Part shown: positions 54,641-64,000 of the stretch, piece after piece
Layout of the letters: every line of letters starts with the position of its first letter
Numbering within the stretch: position 1 is the stretch's first letter
Source: Branchinecta lynchi
Taxonomy: Eukaryota > Arthropoda > Branchiopoda > Anostraca > Branchinectidae
Direction: 5' to 3'
Length of the DNA stretch: 64,000 bases
NCBI GenBank assembly: GCA_023053575.1
Contig: JAKZAP010000003.1
Coordinates: 30,820,228-30,884,227, forward strand
Made by a program: the position numbers and the translations under genes
The notes under the pieces: model-generated
The model's input: the letters and a program-made list of their open reading frames with translations, nothing else
Database searches by the model: none
What the model was told of the DNA's origin: nothing

Positions 54641-55797
54641 GGGATCCCAAAACATAAGTGGAGAGATGCCTATGACTTCGTAAAATTTGTCCGTCCGTCC
54701 GTCTGTCAGCGCGATAACTCTCGAAGGGAATTAGGTATTTTGATGAAACTTGGTGAGGATTCTTAGGTCAAGGGACAGGTCGAGTTCATCGGTGGGCTGT
54801 GAACTTTTAGCACATTTAGCCCTATATTTAGGGGAGGGGGTTGAAATTAAGAGGCGGACAGAATTTTCTTTAACAGCCAATGGTAAGAAGACATGCTGAA
54901 TAGGTATGTGAAAATCATTATCTCGCTGGACAAGTAGTACGCCCAGAATCCGGCCAAGACCGGAAAATTTGTTAAAAGTAAGTTTTATTAGAAGATGATT
55001 AGGATGTTCGATTTAGGAGTAAGAAGGCGTGCTGAATATGTGTATGTGAATCATTGTCTACACGGACAGTTCGCCCGGATTCCTGCTTAAACCGGAAAAT
55101 TTGTTGTAAGTAAAAGTTTTTGACGGTGCAAAACGGATAAGTCAGCTACATTTTGTTAGAGCTATATTTCGCCCCTTCTTGCCGTGTCCAGAATGACATA
55201 TCAGTACCAGCTGTAAATCCACCAATTTCGGAGAAGAAGTTCAGAAAGTTAGATTTTTCAGGAAGGATCTTTTAACTGTTTTTGCACAAGTTCATTTTCC
55301 AGTTTGAGCGGCATGAGCCTGAGCCGGACCCTTGCCAAGAAGGGCCGAAATATAGCTCTAATAATGTAGCTGACTTATCCGTTTTGCACCGCCAAATATG
55401 ATTCACAGTTAGCCTAGGCTAAAGGAATAGTAGTAAAACTTTTATCTGAAGTTGATTAGAGGTTCAATGTAAGGTAATTATTTTCTCGCCGAACAAACAG
55501 TTCGCCCCGACCTGAAAATTTGTTATAAGTTAAAGTGTTATGTGAAGTTGATTAGAGGTTCGATATAGGGGTAAGGAGATATGCCGAATTCGTTTTTGAG
55601 CTTTAGTTTTTGCCGGGCAAGTAGTTTGCCCGTAATCCATCCGAAACCGGAAATTTTGCATACGTTCGGTAGGAAGTTTTGATCAATTTCGTCAAAGTAA
55701 GCATGACGTGTAGGGGTAAAGACACATGCTGAATCCATATCTGAACTTGATTGAAATATTGAATCTTAGGTATCCCGTCGAAATCTTTGGTCGTGTT
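54641..55797 (+). repeat. family R, copy 5, with nested fold-back MITE
   Basis: Both termini are present: GGGATCCCAAAACATAAGTGG at left and TATCCCGTCGAAATCTTTGGTC at right. The unique-like left part (GATAACTCTCGAAGGG, GATGAAACTTGG) is followed by internal units with GACATGCTGAATA and GAATCCGGCCAAGACCGG. An inverted-repeat element interrupts it at about 55121-55394. Confidence 0.78.
55121..55394. mobile_element. fold-back MITE with CGGTGCAAAACGG tips, nested in family R
   Basis: Left arm CGGTGCAAAACGGATAAGTC...AGAGCTATATTTCGCCCCTTCTTG; right arm CAAGAAGGGCCGAAATATAGCTCT...GACTTATCCGTTTTGCACCG. The arms are reverse complements over about 65 bp. The AAGAAGGGCCGAAATATMGC word links it to the decayed repeats at 1090-1260 and 6300-6400, so this is the best-preserved member of that group. 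Confidence 0.75.
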
Positions 55798-55799
55798 TT

Positions 55800-56159
55800 G
55801 TTTTTGAACCTACTTGGTCTTTAGTTCAATGAGAAATAGAAAATGAAAATAGTCTCGAAGCCCCAATTAGGTTAGGATTACAAATATTTAGCCCAGTCAG
55901 TTGGCTGTCAGTTCAGACGGGTCGAACATGGTTTTTGTTAAATTCATGATGAATGAGTGGATTAATTATCAGTATTAGAGAAAAAGCCATACATGTCCAC
56001 ATCAACAACATATAACAAGCTTGATTTGTTACTCTTTAACTGGCCAAACAGTCGTGAAGAAAAAAGCTAGTTCCTACTCTAAAAGTGAAACAACCACCTG
56101 AAAAAAGAGAATATATTTATAATCAAACTTAAACTAGCAAACATTGTACTACACTCAAC
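55800..56159. other. no recognised gene
   Basis: AT-rich sequence with no repeat match found. Confidence 0.3.
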
Positions 56160-56456
56160 CGGGGGCGTCACGTATGGGGGGGGGGGGGAACGCCCCCCTA
56201 ACAATGAAGCCAGTCGGTAAAAAAAACAACCGAGTTGGGCGGGAGGCGCAGCGATTTTTCGTAAAAAAATCATTTTTTTTCTTGGAAACAGTCAGTTTCT
56301 CGTAAAATCTTTGATTTTTTCTTTCAATCAGTGTTTTTTTTCTGAAAATCAGTCGTTTTCGTCAAAACAGTAGTTTTTTCTTAAAACAGTAGGCTTGTGA
56401 CCAGCCAGTCGGTTAATACCTTGCCCCCCACAAATTTTTGGCAAGTAACGCCACTG
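56160..56456 (-). mobile_element. hAT-type MITE family H1, copy 4 (degraded tips)
   Basis: CGGGGGCGTCACGTA at left, AAGTAACGCCACTG at right, interior CAGTCGGTAAAAAA and TTTTTCGTAAAA words as in the other copies. No clear 8-bp duplication, consistent with its mutated tips. Confidence 0.75.
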
Positions 56457-56549
56457 TCACAGCAATTAAACCTACTACCTTCTTCACTGAATCAATCTCA
56501 TTGGAGAATTGATTTGCTGGCGCGTTCTAAGGTTCTAGCATTATTTATC

Positions 56550-56650
56550 TTATTTATTTGTTTATGACCCACTTTTTGCGTAACAGCGGAGTATGAATAA
56601 AATACAAAAGTAAAATATACATATTAAAACACTTAAACAAAACAATGTAA
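56550..56650 (-). repeat. LINE-like 3' end (minus)
   Basis: Read on the minus strand it ends GTTACGCAAAAAGTGGGTCA followed by TAAACAAATAAATAAGATAAATAA, a short-unit tail. No coding sequence recognised. Confidence 0.4.
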
Positions 56651-57013
56651 ATAAACACGATGGATTATCTCGTGTTAGTAGTTAGCTAAACTGTGGTCTT
56701 ATCTCACAAATAACCCGTCTTGTCACTTCCGATTGACGGAGTGGGCGAACTCTTGGTAGAGTCACGACACGACAACATGTAATGTTTGTTCTTGCAGCAA
56801 TCTCGGCAGCAGTTTGAAATATTTTGACAGAAAGTCTGATCCTGATATATGATCTTAGGAGTTCTTTTCACAAACTACACAGCCGGGCACTGTAGTACGC
56901 CTATAAACTAAATTATCTCGCGTTCTATTAGTGCGGTTCAAAATGTACACTGCTGGCCGGACACCGACGCGTCGAATTTGAATTGTAATAATAGCGTGGT
57001 TTGCGATGGCAAA

Positions 57014-57095
57014 TGATAAGATAAGATAGATAAGATTTATTCCACTAAAAGCACAGAGGCAATGGGAAAAAAATAAACACAAACAAAAATAAAAA
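57014..57095 (-). repeat. LINE-like 3' end (minus) with (TTATC)n tail
   Basis: The minus strand reads TTTTAGTGGAATAAATCTTATC followed by TATCTTATCTTATC. The same AATAAATCTTATCTCATCTTAT ending occurs at 59725-59750, where coding sequence of the LINE is also visible. Confidence 0.5.
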
Positions 57096-57571
57096 ACACA
57101 AACCAAATAAATGCTAACTATTTTACATATTCCTTTACAGGAATCTTTCTCTGTGGTTCATCGAGACCGAAAGGAATCTTCCCAATCACCAAATATTTTA
57201 CTTCCCATTACTTTTACCAACCAATCCTCCCCCCCAAAAAGTGAAGCTCAGGTAATGAGCAATTCCAGATGCACTTCCAGACTTCAGTCATTTCCGAAGA
57301 CCCCTGTAAATAGATCTATTTTTCGGCAGTCGTTTGACTTGTTGCTAAATATTTCAAGGAAAGTGGTACAAGTACATGGAGGTACCATAAACAGTAAAGA
57401 GAATTTCATTCGCTAAAGATCGAGTATATAAATAACGAGCAACGAAGTACCTGATTTTCATCGAGTCTTCAAGCCTATTTGAGCAAATAAGTTCTGGGTA
57501 ACTAGACCTTCGTATCTCAGCCCTATTTGGTTCACTTAAACTAGAAATTCGAAGCTTTCGTGTACCTCAGC
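57096..57571. other. no recognised gene
   Basis: A 101-aa plus frame at 57111-57416 has no domain I can name. Confidence 0.3.
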
Positions 57572-57918
57572 CAGAGGCGTTTCTAGCCAAAATCTTTGGG
57601 GGGGGGGGGAGGACAAGGCATTTACCGACTGGCTGGTAATTCTTACCGACTTTTTCTGCAGAAAAACGACTGTTTTCAACAATAAAAATTAAATTTGAAA
57701 AAAAAATCGGCGGATTTTCCAAAAAATCCACTGATTCAGAAAAAACGACTATTTTTACGAAAAATCCACCAACTTTCAGAAAAACCGACTGTTTTCATGA
57801 AAAAAAATCAACTGTTTTGACGAAAAAATCGCGGCGCATCGCGCCGAATCGGTATTTTTTTTACCGACTGGTAGACGGGTTTGGGGGGAGCGCCCCCCCC
57901 CCAGTCGCGACGCCTCTG
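57572..57918 (+). mobile_element. hAT-type MITE family H1, copy 5 (full length, perfect TSD)
   Basis: Starts CAGAGGCGTTTCTAGCC and ends CAGTCGCGACGCCTCTG. Exact 8-bp duplication ACCTCAGC at 57564-57571 and 57919-57926. 347 bp, close to the 351 bp of copy 1 in opposite orientation. Confidence 0.9.
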
Positions 57919-57926
57919 ACCTCAGC

Positions 57927-59080
57927 CGCTCTAAACGAGAGCCTGCTTCATCCGTAGAACTGTTAGCAATTAAAAAAATTAGACGAGCTCTTTTTTCATC
58001 GTCCCGTTGGACGTCATCAAACCTGCCCTACTAGGTGCCCTCTTTGTTACATCTGTTCCACCTTCATCATTTTCTTTGCGTTTGTTCGGGTTTGTCGGCT
58101 ATCCATCCCAAACCGTTCAAAGTCCCGGTCTATGCTTTTGTGTCTGAACTAACAATGGGGAAAACATGCCACCGTGTAATTTACCACTCTCAGCAAATCA
58201 AATTTCAAAAGGCAAGAGACACCTTCTGTCAATGAAAAGATCGTTATCGTCTGCCAGGAGATTCAGCCGAGGATGCCCCCCATGCGGTTGCCATTGTAAA
58301 CGGGGCATGTCTTGGCGTCTTGCCATCCAGAGGGTTGCCGTGCGAGAATTTGACGGACCCTTTCAGGATGTCCACCATGAAGGTTGGCAATCGGACACGA
58401 GATCAGTGTCTTGATTAGGCTTCACGAGGGCCCTGGGTCCAGTCAAGTATTACTTGACTCGCGGGGTGATAAGCTGTCTAGCTTACTATCCCCTGTCATT
58501 CAGACATGGTAAGGTTCGATCTCTGTATCGCACTTGCTGACGTCTGTCTGAACATTACAGGAGTTGACGATCTCTGCTGATCGTTTCTTAGTTTCAGTTT
58601 TGGTTTGCAGCTCCAGAGTTTATGTTTATGATCTGTGTTGCACCAGTTGGGTTTCATATGACAGTCGGTCTTGGTCTTTACTTCAATGTTCGGTTTTGGT
58701 TTGTAGTTAATCGGTTAGCACTAAACCGCGTTTCAAAAAGTCTGGAACGACTCCTTGATCTCTGTGCCAGATCGTTGGAGAAAAAGACATTTAAACGTGC
58801 AACATGCATTGATTCAGTTCCTCGAATTAGTCGAATGCTTTCCCTGCAGACTGTTTGTGCGCTCTTGCCTGTTCCTTGGCTCGCAGGGTTAAGCAAAATG
58901 TCTACAGAATGCTAGACTTGTTCGTAAGTCGGCGTGGACAAAAACGACTTGAACTTCTAACGGCGTCAAATCTTCAAACCAGCTACACAATGCTCCTCGC
59001 TTTCATCCTGAAATCCTACTCTCCTTCTTTACCGTTTCTTGTTTTCTTTTATTTGTTCTCACTTTTATGATTAAGTTTCG
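57927..59080. other. no recognised gene
   Basis: Several 60-97-aa plus frames (for example 58166-58414 and 58622-58915) show no domain. GGTAAGGTTCGATCTCTG at 58507 resembles a tRNA B box, but there is no convincing A box. Confidence 0.3.
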
Positions 59081-59246
59081 CAGGGCCGAATCCAGGGGGG
59101 GGGGGGTTCACCCCCCCCCCCGAAACATGAAAAAATAATCAATTTGTATAGGTATTTCCCTCTAATCTATGTCTTTTTTGTACTTTTTTGTCCGACCGGC
59201 AGGCACCCCCCCCCCCCCCCGAAATAAATTCCTGGATACGGGCCTG
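59081..59246 (-). mobile_element. MITE family H2, copy 7
   Basis: Starts CAGGGCCGAATCCAGG and ends CCTGGATACGGGCCTG. G/C runs flank GAAACATGAAAAAATAATCAA and TTTCCCTCTAATCTATG. No clean flanking duplication (AAGTTTCG / GTTGAAAC). Confidence 0.8.
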
Positions 59247-59724
59247 GTTGAAACCGCAGGTTATTTCTTATGTTCCTCTCCTCTTCTCATTTTTCCTTTC
59301 TTGATATATTAAGTTAGATGATTATGTTTTTTTTTGTCTTTTTTATAGTAAAATGAAACTGAAACTTATCTTCCGCACAGCCTTGACCGAGTTCGTAAAT
59401 CCTTCTTAGACCTTCTCCTTTTTAGCTATCGGCTTTCTGAGAAAAATTAAAATATAAAGAATTAAAACCACTACAATGCAAATAAGATTTACTCTTGAAA
59501 TAATTTTTATTATGTTTATGGGGAGTACGGGTGTAATCTGTGCATCAAAGATTAGAAAATGAAAGTTAGCTTAATTTAGCTTACCTCTTTATTATTTTTA
59601 AAAGAGCGCTCGTTGGGACCCTTCGGTGACTGCCTACGCGGTTTTCGCCTGCAGGGGCCATAGACCCCTCCTAAATAAAAACCGTCAGAACTAGGTTCAG
59701 TCAGTAATTACGCAAAATCCATTA

Positions 59725-60030
59725 TAAGATGAGATAAGATTTATTCCAAAAAGTTCATATGGCCATGGGAACAATAAAACAACAACAACACTATAAGCTC
59801 ATCTTCTATTTACAAACATGTTCATTGTGATTTATGATCCCCTTAAGGAACATTCCTAACTTTTTAAATCCCTACAACTTTTACTCCCCAGTATTTGTTT
59901 AAAGTATTCCCTCCTCCGCACCATTTTCCCGAATATTTCCGTCCTTAGGTCTTTTACTTCACTGCACTCGCCCAGTACTTGAAAAATGTGGTCATTGTTG
60001 TTCCCACGCATCGGACAAGGGCCACATAAC
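59725..60030 (-). pseudogene. LINE ORF2 3' end with tail (minus)
   Basis: The minus strand from about 60030 reads CGPCPMRGNNNDHIFQVLGEC and then VKDLRTEIFGKMVRRREYF. The C-x-x-C...H...C spacing is the terminal zinc-binding motif of many R1/Jockey-group LINE ORFs. A stop, a short 3' UTR (CCATGGCCATATGAAC) and an AATAAATCTTATCTCATC tail follow. Confidence 0.55.
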
Positions 60031-60049
60031 CAGAGTCACCATTTAACGA

Positions 60050-60075
60050 AAATCTAGGGGGGGGGGGGGCAGAGA
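60050..60075. repeat. G run
   Basis: GGGG-run of about 12 at 60057-60069, followed by a longer one (about 20, interrupted once by T at 60219) at 60211-60240. They may be the two G blocks of a decayed G-tract MITE, but the tips are not recognisable. Confidence 0.4.
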
Positions 60076-60487
60076 AGTCATTCCGGATCATTCACCGATA
60101 TAGAAAGGTCAAAGTTTGGTGAAAGACTTTGTTAAAATCCACTTTGAGTGACTTTCTGTCATGTTGTCATTCACTTTGTCTGTTAAAGATTTTATAATTA
60201 TTTCATGCGCAGGGGGTTTGGGGGGGGGGGGGGGGGGGGGTGATAAATGACACCTCTGACGTTGACCTTACCCATAGTTTTTTCTTCGTAATCCTGATAT
60301 TTCCCAAGGGAATCCCCACATTAAAGTCTCCTTGGCTGCGGCATGAAACATCTAGTCCAGGGACTCGAGAAAATCTTTCGATTTGTATCCAGTCATGAGA
60401 ACCTGAAGTATTTACTTTAGCAGTCCAAGGGCTGGTCTCGTCAATGGTTTTTAAAAGGAATTCAATTATTGGAACTCAAGGAATTCA

Positions 60488-60945
60488 AATGTTCATAACT
60501 TGACCAGAACTGCACATAGGACGGTGAAATTCCTTGTAGATGTAGACCGTAGGGCTGAGAAATTGCTTTGAAAGTTGCACCTCCCCCACCCACCACGTTC
60601 ATGGGCAACTGGGCCCAGACTGCCCAGGAGTAAAGTTCGTTACCGGTGACAGGAATCAACAGGTTATGAAGTTCAGACTTGGTCCACTGGTGGATATTGG
60701 AGTCTAGTTGTGCATTTTGGGGGTCTCACCCCCCACCCCAACACGGTTCAGGGGCAAATGGCCCAGATTGCCAAGTGAATATAATGTTCATAACTTGACC
60801 AGAACTGGACTTAGGACGATGAAATTCCTTGTACATGAAGATCGTAGGGCTGGGAAATTGCTTTGAAAGTGGCAGCTCCCCCACCCGCCATGTTCATGGG
60901 CAGCTAGGCCCAGATTTCCATGAGTTAAGTTCTTCCATGACAGGT
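60488..60945. repeat. two direct units of about 160 bp, 298 bp apart
   Basis: ATGTTCATAACTTGACCAGAACT occurs at 60489 and 60787. Both continue through GATGAAATTCCTTGTA, GTAGGGCTG-GAAATTGCTTTGAAAG and CCCCCACCC-CC to the GTTCATGGGCA-CT word. A shorter related piece (AACACGGTTCAGGGGCAAATGGCCCAGATT) lies between them. Confidence 0.72.
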
Positions 60946-61444
60946 CTCAAGTCAAACTATTGTATATTTGGGGAGAAATATCTATGGATGAGGATTTGGT
61001 GTAACAGCAACAAATAAGACGACACGACGTACTTTAATCTTTAATGAACAGTTGGAAACTGGACTGTTTTGTCATATGATCCATGATATGCCGTTCTTAA
61101 TGAATTGTGACAAAGGGGCCGCATTAGGCTGCTACGGTTAGGTTTATTACACTCGTTATTACCTTGCTAATGGAAAAGAGGTTCAAAGGGTGGGACTGGC
61201 TGACAGACCATTCAGTGTTCGAACAAATACTATTTGTGAAAGATCTTCAACATTTCTTTGGATTTATACTGGCGGTTTGTTTACATTTAAAGTTTTTAAA
61301 GTCGGATGATTACAAGGTTATTTCAATACTTGTTTTATTATTGGGGAAGAGAAATGTCTTAGTTCTAAAGCTGTCTGTATATAAAATGTGATAAACATTT
61401 TACTTTTACACTCTAAGTCTGAGTGCTTGCGCACTTGTTTTCAG

Positions 61445-61578
61445 AACCGTGGAAAAGGGGATTTGACAATACGTTCACGAGATCGCAATTCCTCTGAATG
61501 TTCCGACAGCTGGAAACGACTACTGGCTGTTTGGGCTCCTGTAAACTTCTCGAATGTTTCTTACTCCTTAGATGACTG
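61445..61578 (+). CDS. possible isolated exon, unknown product
   Basis: The acceptor GCACTTGTTTTCAG and donor GACTG|GTGAGA bracket 134 bases that are open in one frame and encode NRGKGDLTIRSRDRNSSECS through AVWAPVNFSNVSYSLDDW. No domain recognised and no partner exon found. May be chance. Confidence 0.22.
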
Positions 61579-61599
61579 GTGAGAAAAAAAGGTCATTGC

Positions 61600-62570
61600 A
61601 GATTTGAGGAATATGAGGTGGATATTTTTACTGTAGATGAAGGGCATACAAGGGTAGCCCACTCTCACTTTTAGCGTGCACCAACCGGTGCTGGCACCGA
61701 CAGCCACGTGTTACACAAATAAAATCAGCATGTCTAGAAGCTGGAATCGCCTAATTTGTGGCCAGCACCGGTCCCGGCATCGCTGGTTTCTGTCGGGAAA
61801 GTGGGTACAGACGTTGCCGGGAGTGAGTAGCCCCTCGAGAGTATACATGAGCTTATAAACACTGATAGGTCGGATTCAGGTAGTGATTTTGGATACATGG
61901 GATGCCACTGTCAAATATGAAATGGCGTCGCTGTCAATGTGTGAAGGAGAACGAAGTTGTGGAACTCAACAGTCTGCCAGATCCTGTCGCCAGTGAGAGC
62001 TGCATAGCTTGTGTCCTGATCCAAGTAAGAAGCAAGTACATGGTTGCCATTGGAAGACTCTCTTTTTGCTAGGAATTTGTAACTTCCACATCGGGAAGGC
62101 AATAAATTCCTGTTATTGAAGAATGGGCCTTAAAGGTGGTCTCAAAATATGCCGTTTCTGCTTTAAAAAAAAAAACTTAATCTCTATTTTGACACCTGCG
62201 ACTGTTTCGGCCACCAAAGTAGCACACCATTATGACAAAAACTGGGAGTACATTCGCTTCCTTCAGTTGTTAATTGCCGAGTCTTTAACCCCATTCCTCA
62301 GTGCTTGTCACTCATTTTGAACGATTAACGGGATTTTCCGAATCCTAAATTCTCTTCGTGAGTAGTAAAAATCCTCTGTGAATAACTGCTATGGCAACTG
62401 CATACTTTTAATTTTTGTATGTTAACTTGTAAACGTCTCTGTTTGCTAAATTTTGGATATCTTTTTTGTATTTGTTGGAGCACAACGGATGATGGATTTT
62501 AGTGAACCAAGAGCTGAAGAATTAAGAAGTCCATGGTTGTAAAGGGACTTTATCATGCGCCTAGAAAAGG
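61600..62570. other. no recognised gene
   Basis: Short open frames only. GCACCAACCGGTGCTGGCACC (61678) and GGCCAGCACCGGTCCCGGC (61760) are a local inverted-repeat pair. A poly-A run of about 11 lies at 62165. Confidence 0.3.
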
Positions 62571-62574
62571 ATTT

Positions 62575-62720
62575 CGTCTTTCAATTCAATTCATTTATTT
62601 GTATCCGCCAAAGCTGGCGAGTAGAAAAAAATATAATAAATTCAAACAATCGGTCTACAAACTAGTAACTAGACCATATACTTTCATAAAAACTCTACGT
62701 CATTTAAAAAACAATTAGCC
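62575..62720 (-). repeat. LINE-like 3' end (minus)
   Basis: The minus strand reads CTCGCCAGCTTTGGCGGATACAAATAAATGAATTGAATTGAA, a GC-rich hairpin followed by a short-unit tail, typical of CR1-like 3' ends. Confidence 0.45.
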
Positions 62721-62837
62721 TACACTATCCTAAATGAAGTCTACCTAACACTTTAACCAAAATACAATCAACGCAACGCATCGGACAAAGTCTAAATCGG
62801 TCTCTGTATTTGGTCTTTCTGTCCTTTTGTCTTTGAA

Positions 62838-63010
62838 AAATCAGCACCTCAGTCATCGTTGTCAACGGGAGGGAATCAGAAGTGTAGGCAACAGTGGTCA
62901 TTAGTGTAATCAGAGCTAGGCACATACAAATAAGGAGGATTTCTACTAAATCGCCTGTTGTCTGTCGGCCTGTTGTTTAGAAAATCAGCACTTCAGTCGT
63001 CGTTGTCAAC
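62838..63010. repeat. direct repeat, about 30 bp, 141 bp apart
   Basis: AAAATCAGCACCTCAGTCATCG-TTGTCAAC at 62839 and AAAATCAGCACTTCAGTCGTCG-TTGTCAAC at 62980. Confidence 0.55.
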
Positions 63011-63259
63011 TGAAGGAAATTGAATTGTCATGAGTCGACGCGCTTAGTTCCGGGTGGCGTGAATCTCTTCCGATCCGAGTCCCTCTTCACAGCAGCTGTG
63101 TTTACGTCAGTCATCCGGTCTGATTGCTTAAGTCATCTCTAATTATGCAGGGGCATGTGTGCGCTGTCTTGAGCACGTTGCTTGTATGGTCTCGATTACG
63201 AACCGTTAGAAATTGGGAACACATTGGAAGAGCATGGGTCTTCCAACCCCCCCTGTACA

Positions 63260-63666
63260 GGCGTATTCTCGCCGTTCCCCGGGTACTCCACTTGAGAAGT
63301 CCCCGCGTTTTTTTTTGTCCCAGGGAGTCACTCCCCGTATCCCCCCCCCCACGGACGGGGAATGCTCCGATTATCACCATCATCATAAAAAAAGGACTAA
63401 CTTTTTCGGCGGGGAATCAAATTTTGCTAGTGCTGGTGCCATGTAAAATTAATTAACAACAATCAGAATAAACAAAACCAAAAACAGAGTGGATCCAGAC
63501 TAATTTCGTCAACTACACATTCTTTTTTTCGAACAAAATCCATTTTGAAAGTATTTCCCGTGTTCTCGCTGTTTCTGTACCTGGAGTCCGCGTGGAGTGA
63601 CTCCCTCCATTCTCGCCGTTCCCTTCGATTCCCCGAGTAGTCCTCATGGAACGGCGAGAATACGCC
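63260..63666. mobile_element. palindromic MITE family P, copy 2
   Basis: Tips GGCGTATTCTCGCCGTTCCC / AACGGCGAGAATACGCC. The arms include GGGAGTCACTCCCC and GTCCGCGTGGAGTGACTCCC. It is the reverse-oriented counterpart of 31633-32041 (shared interior GTGGATCCAG and GAACAAAATCCATTTT). TA follows the right tip, and TA lies 2 bases outside the left tip, so a TA duplication is possible. The 110-aa frame at 63124-63456 crosses it and is not a gene. Confidence 0.77.
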
Positions 63667-63749
63667 TATGGTTAGAACTAAACTGGAACCTCATCGCTTT
63701 TGAATTCTATATTTCGCTCTTAATTTATGAAAATGGCATATGCTTTCTT

Positions 63750-63771
63750 AGGTAACGGCGAGAATACGCCT
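63750..63771 (+). repeat. solo tip of MITE family P
   Basis: AACGGCGAGAATACGCCTTA repeats the right tip of the element ending at 63666, about 100 bp further on, without a partner tip in the window. Confidence 0.6.
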
Positions 63772-64000
63772 TACACCATATACAATGAAAAGTTGCGAAA
63801 TGGTAAACATGGTGTTCCGCACACTCTCTGTGGCTGTGTTCCTACCTCCTAACAGTTCGCTGCGCCAATCTGTTGTCGTTCCCTGCTAAAACTTAGTTGC
63901 TGCAGAAAATATTCCAACCATTTACAAGTTAATTTAACATTTATGCATCATAGCTTATAAACATAGTTTAATAATTTACATTTTACCTACCATGATTTCC

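Noticed and set aside
58490..58530. tRNA B box GGTTCGATCTC
   Set aside because: No acceptor stem or A box could be paired with it.
59073..59254. 8-bp TSD for the G-tract MITE at 59081
   Set aside because: AAGTTTCG and GTTGAAAC do not match; membership rests on the tips and core only.

Overview
The window is animal nuclear DNA, most likely from an invertebrate. It has widely spaced exons with GT/AG splice sites, long introns and no bacterial-style operons. It is dominated by eukaryotic transposon relics: non-LTR (LINE), Ty3/gypsy-like, MULE, hAT-type and mariner-type elements and fold-back MITEs. I cannot name the species.

The one host gene I can recognise is the 3' end of a papilin/lacunin-like extracellular-matrix gene on the + strand. 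It comprises a WAP-domain exon (657-857), a PLAC-domain exon (5866-6043) and a terminal exon (7669-7756) followed by a polyadenylation signal at 7955-7960. All splice phases agree, and a short candidate exon at 105-146 also fits. The 5.0-kb intron between the WAP and PLAC exons holds a fold-back MITE, a TIR element, a 170-bp tandem repeat and a MULE with transposase remnants.

From 8 to 64 kb I see essentially only repeats. 8-17 kb: two small MITEs, a decayed gag-like reading frame (minus), a LINE 3' fragment, a decayed gypsy protease/RT fragment and a LINE RT fragment beside a fold-back MITE. 17-20 kb: a hAT-type MITE, an ATTCGGTA satellite and a G-run-rich repeat. 21-24.5 kb: a 5'-truncated LINE with an intact ORF2 (953 aa) whose ATG overlaps the end of ORF1. 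25-34 kb: an element with 250-bp TIRs, nested MITEs, a mariner-type MITE, a CAG-ended fold-back element and a short unrecognised decayed ORF. 35-50 kb: composite repeats, a 476-bp tandem duplication and two more MULEs, one carrying nested insertions. 50-64 kb: more of the same repeat families, LINE 3' tails and a palindromic MITE.

The most informative observations come from target-site duplications (TSDs) read directly from the sequence. Three MULE copies have 9-bp TSDs, four of five copies of one MITE family have perfect 8-bp TSDs, and a second G-tract family has 8-bp TSDs. Two 305-bp MITEs have 3-bp TSDs, and one of them is nested in another repeat. Together these resolve much of the window into named-by-structure families and give relative insertion ages. 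No CRISPR array, rRNA or confident tRNA gene was seen.
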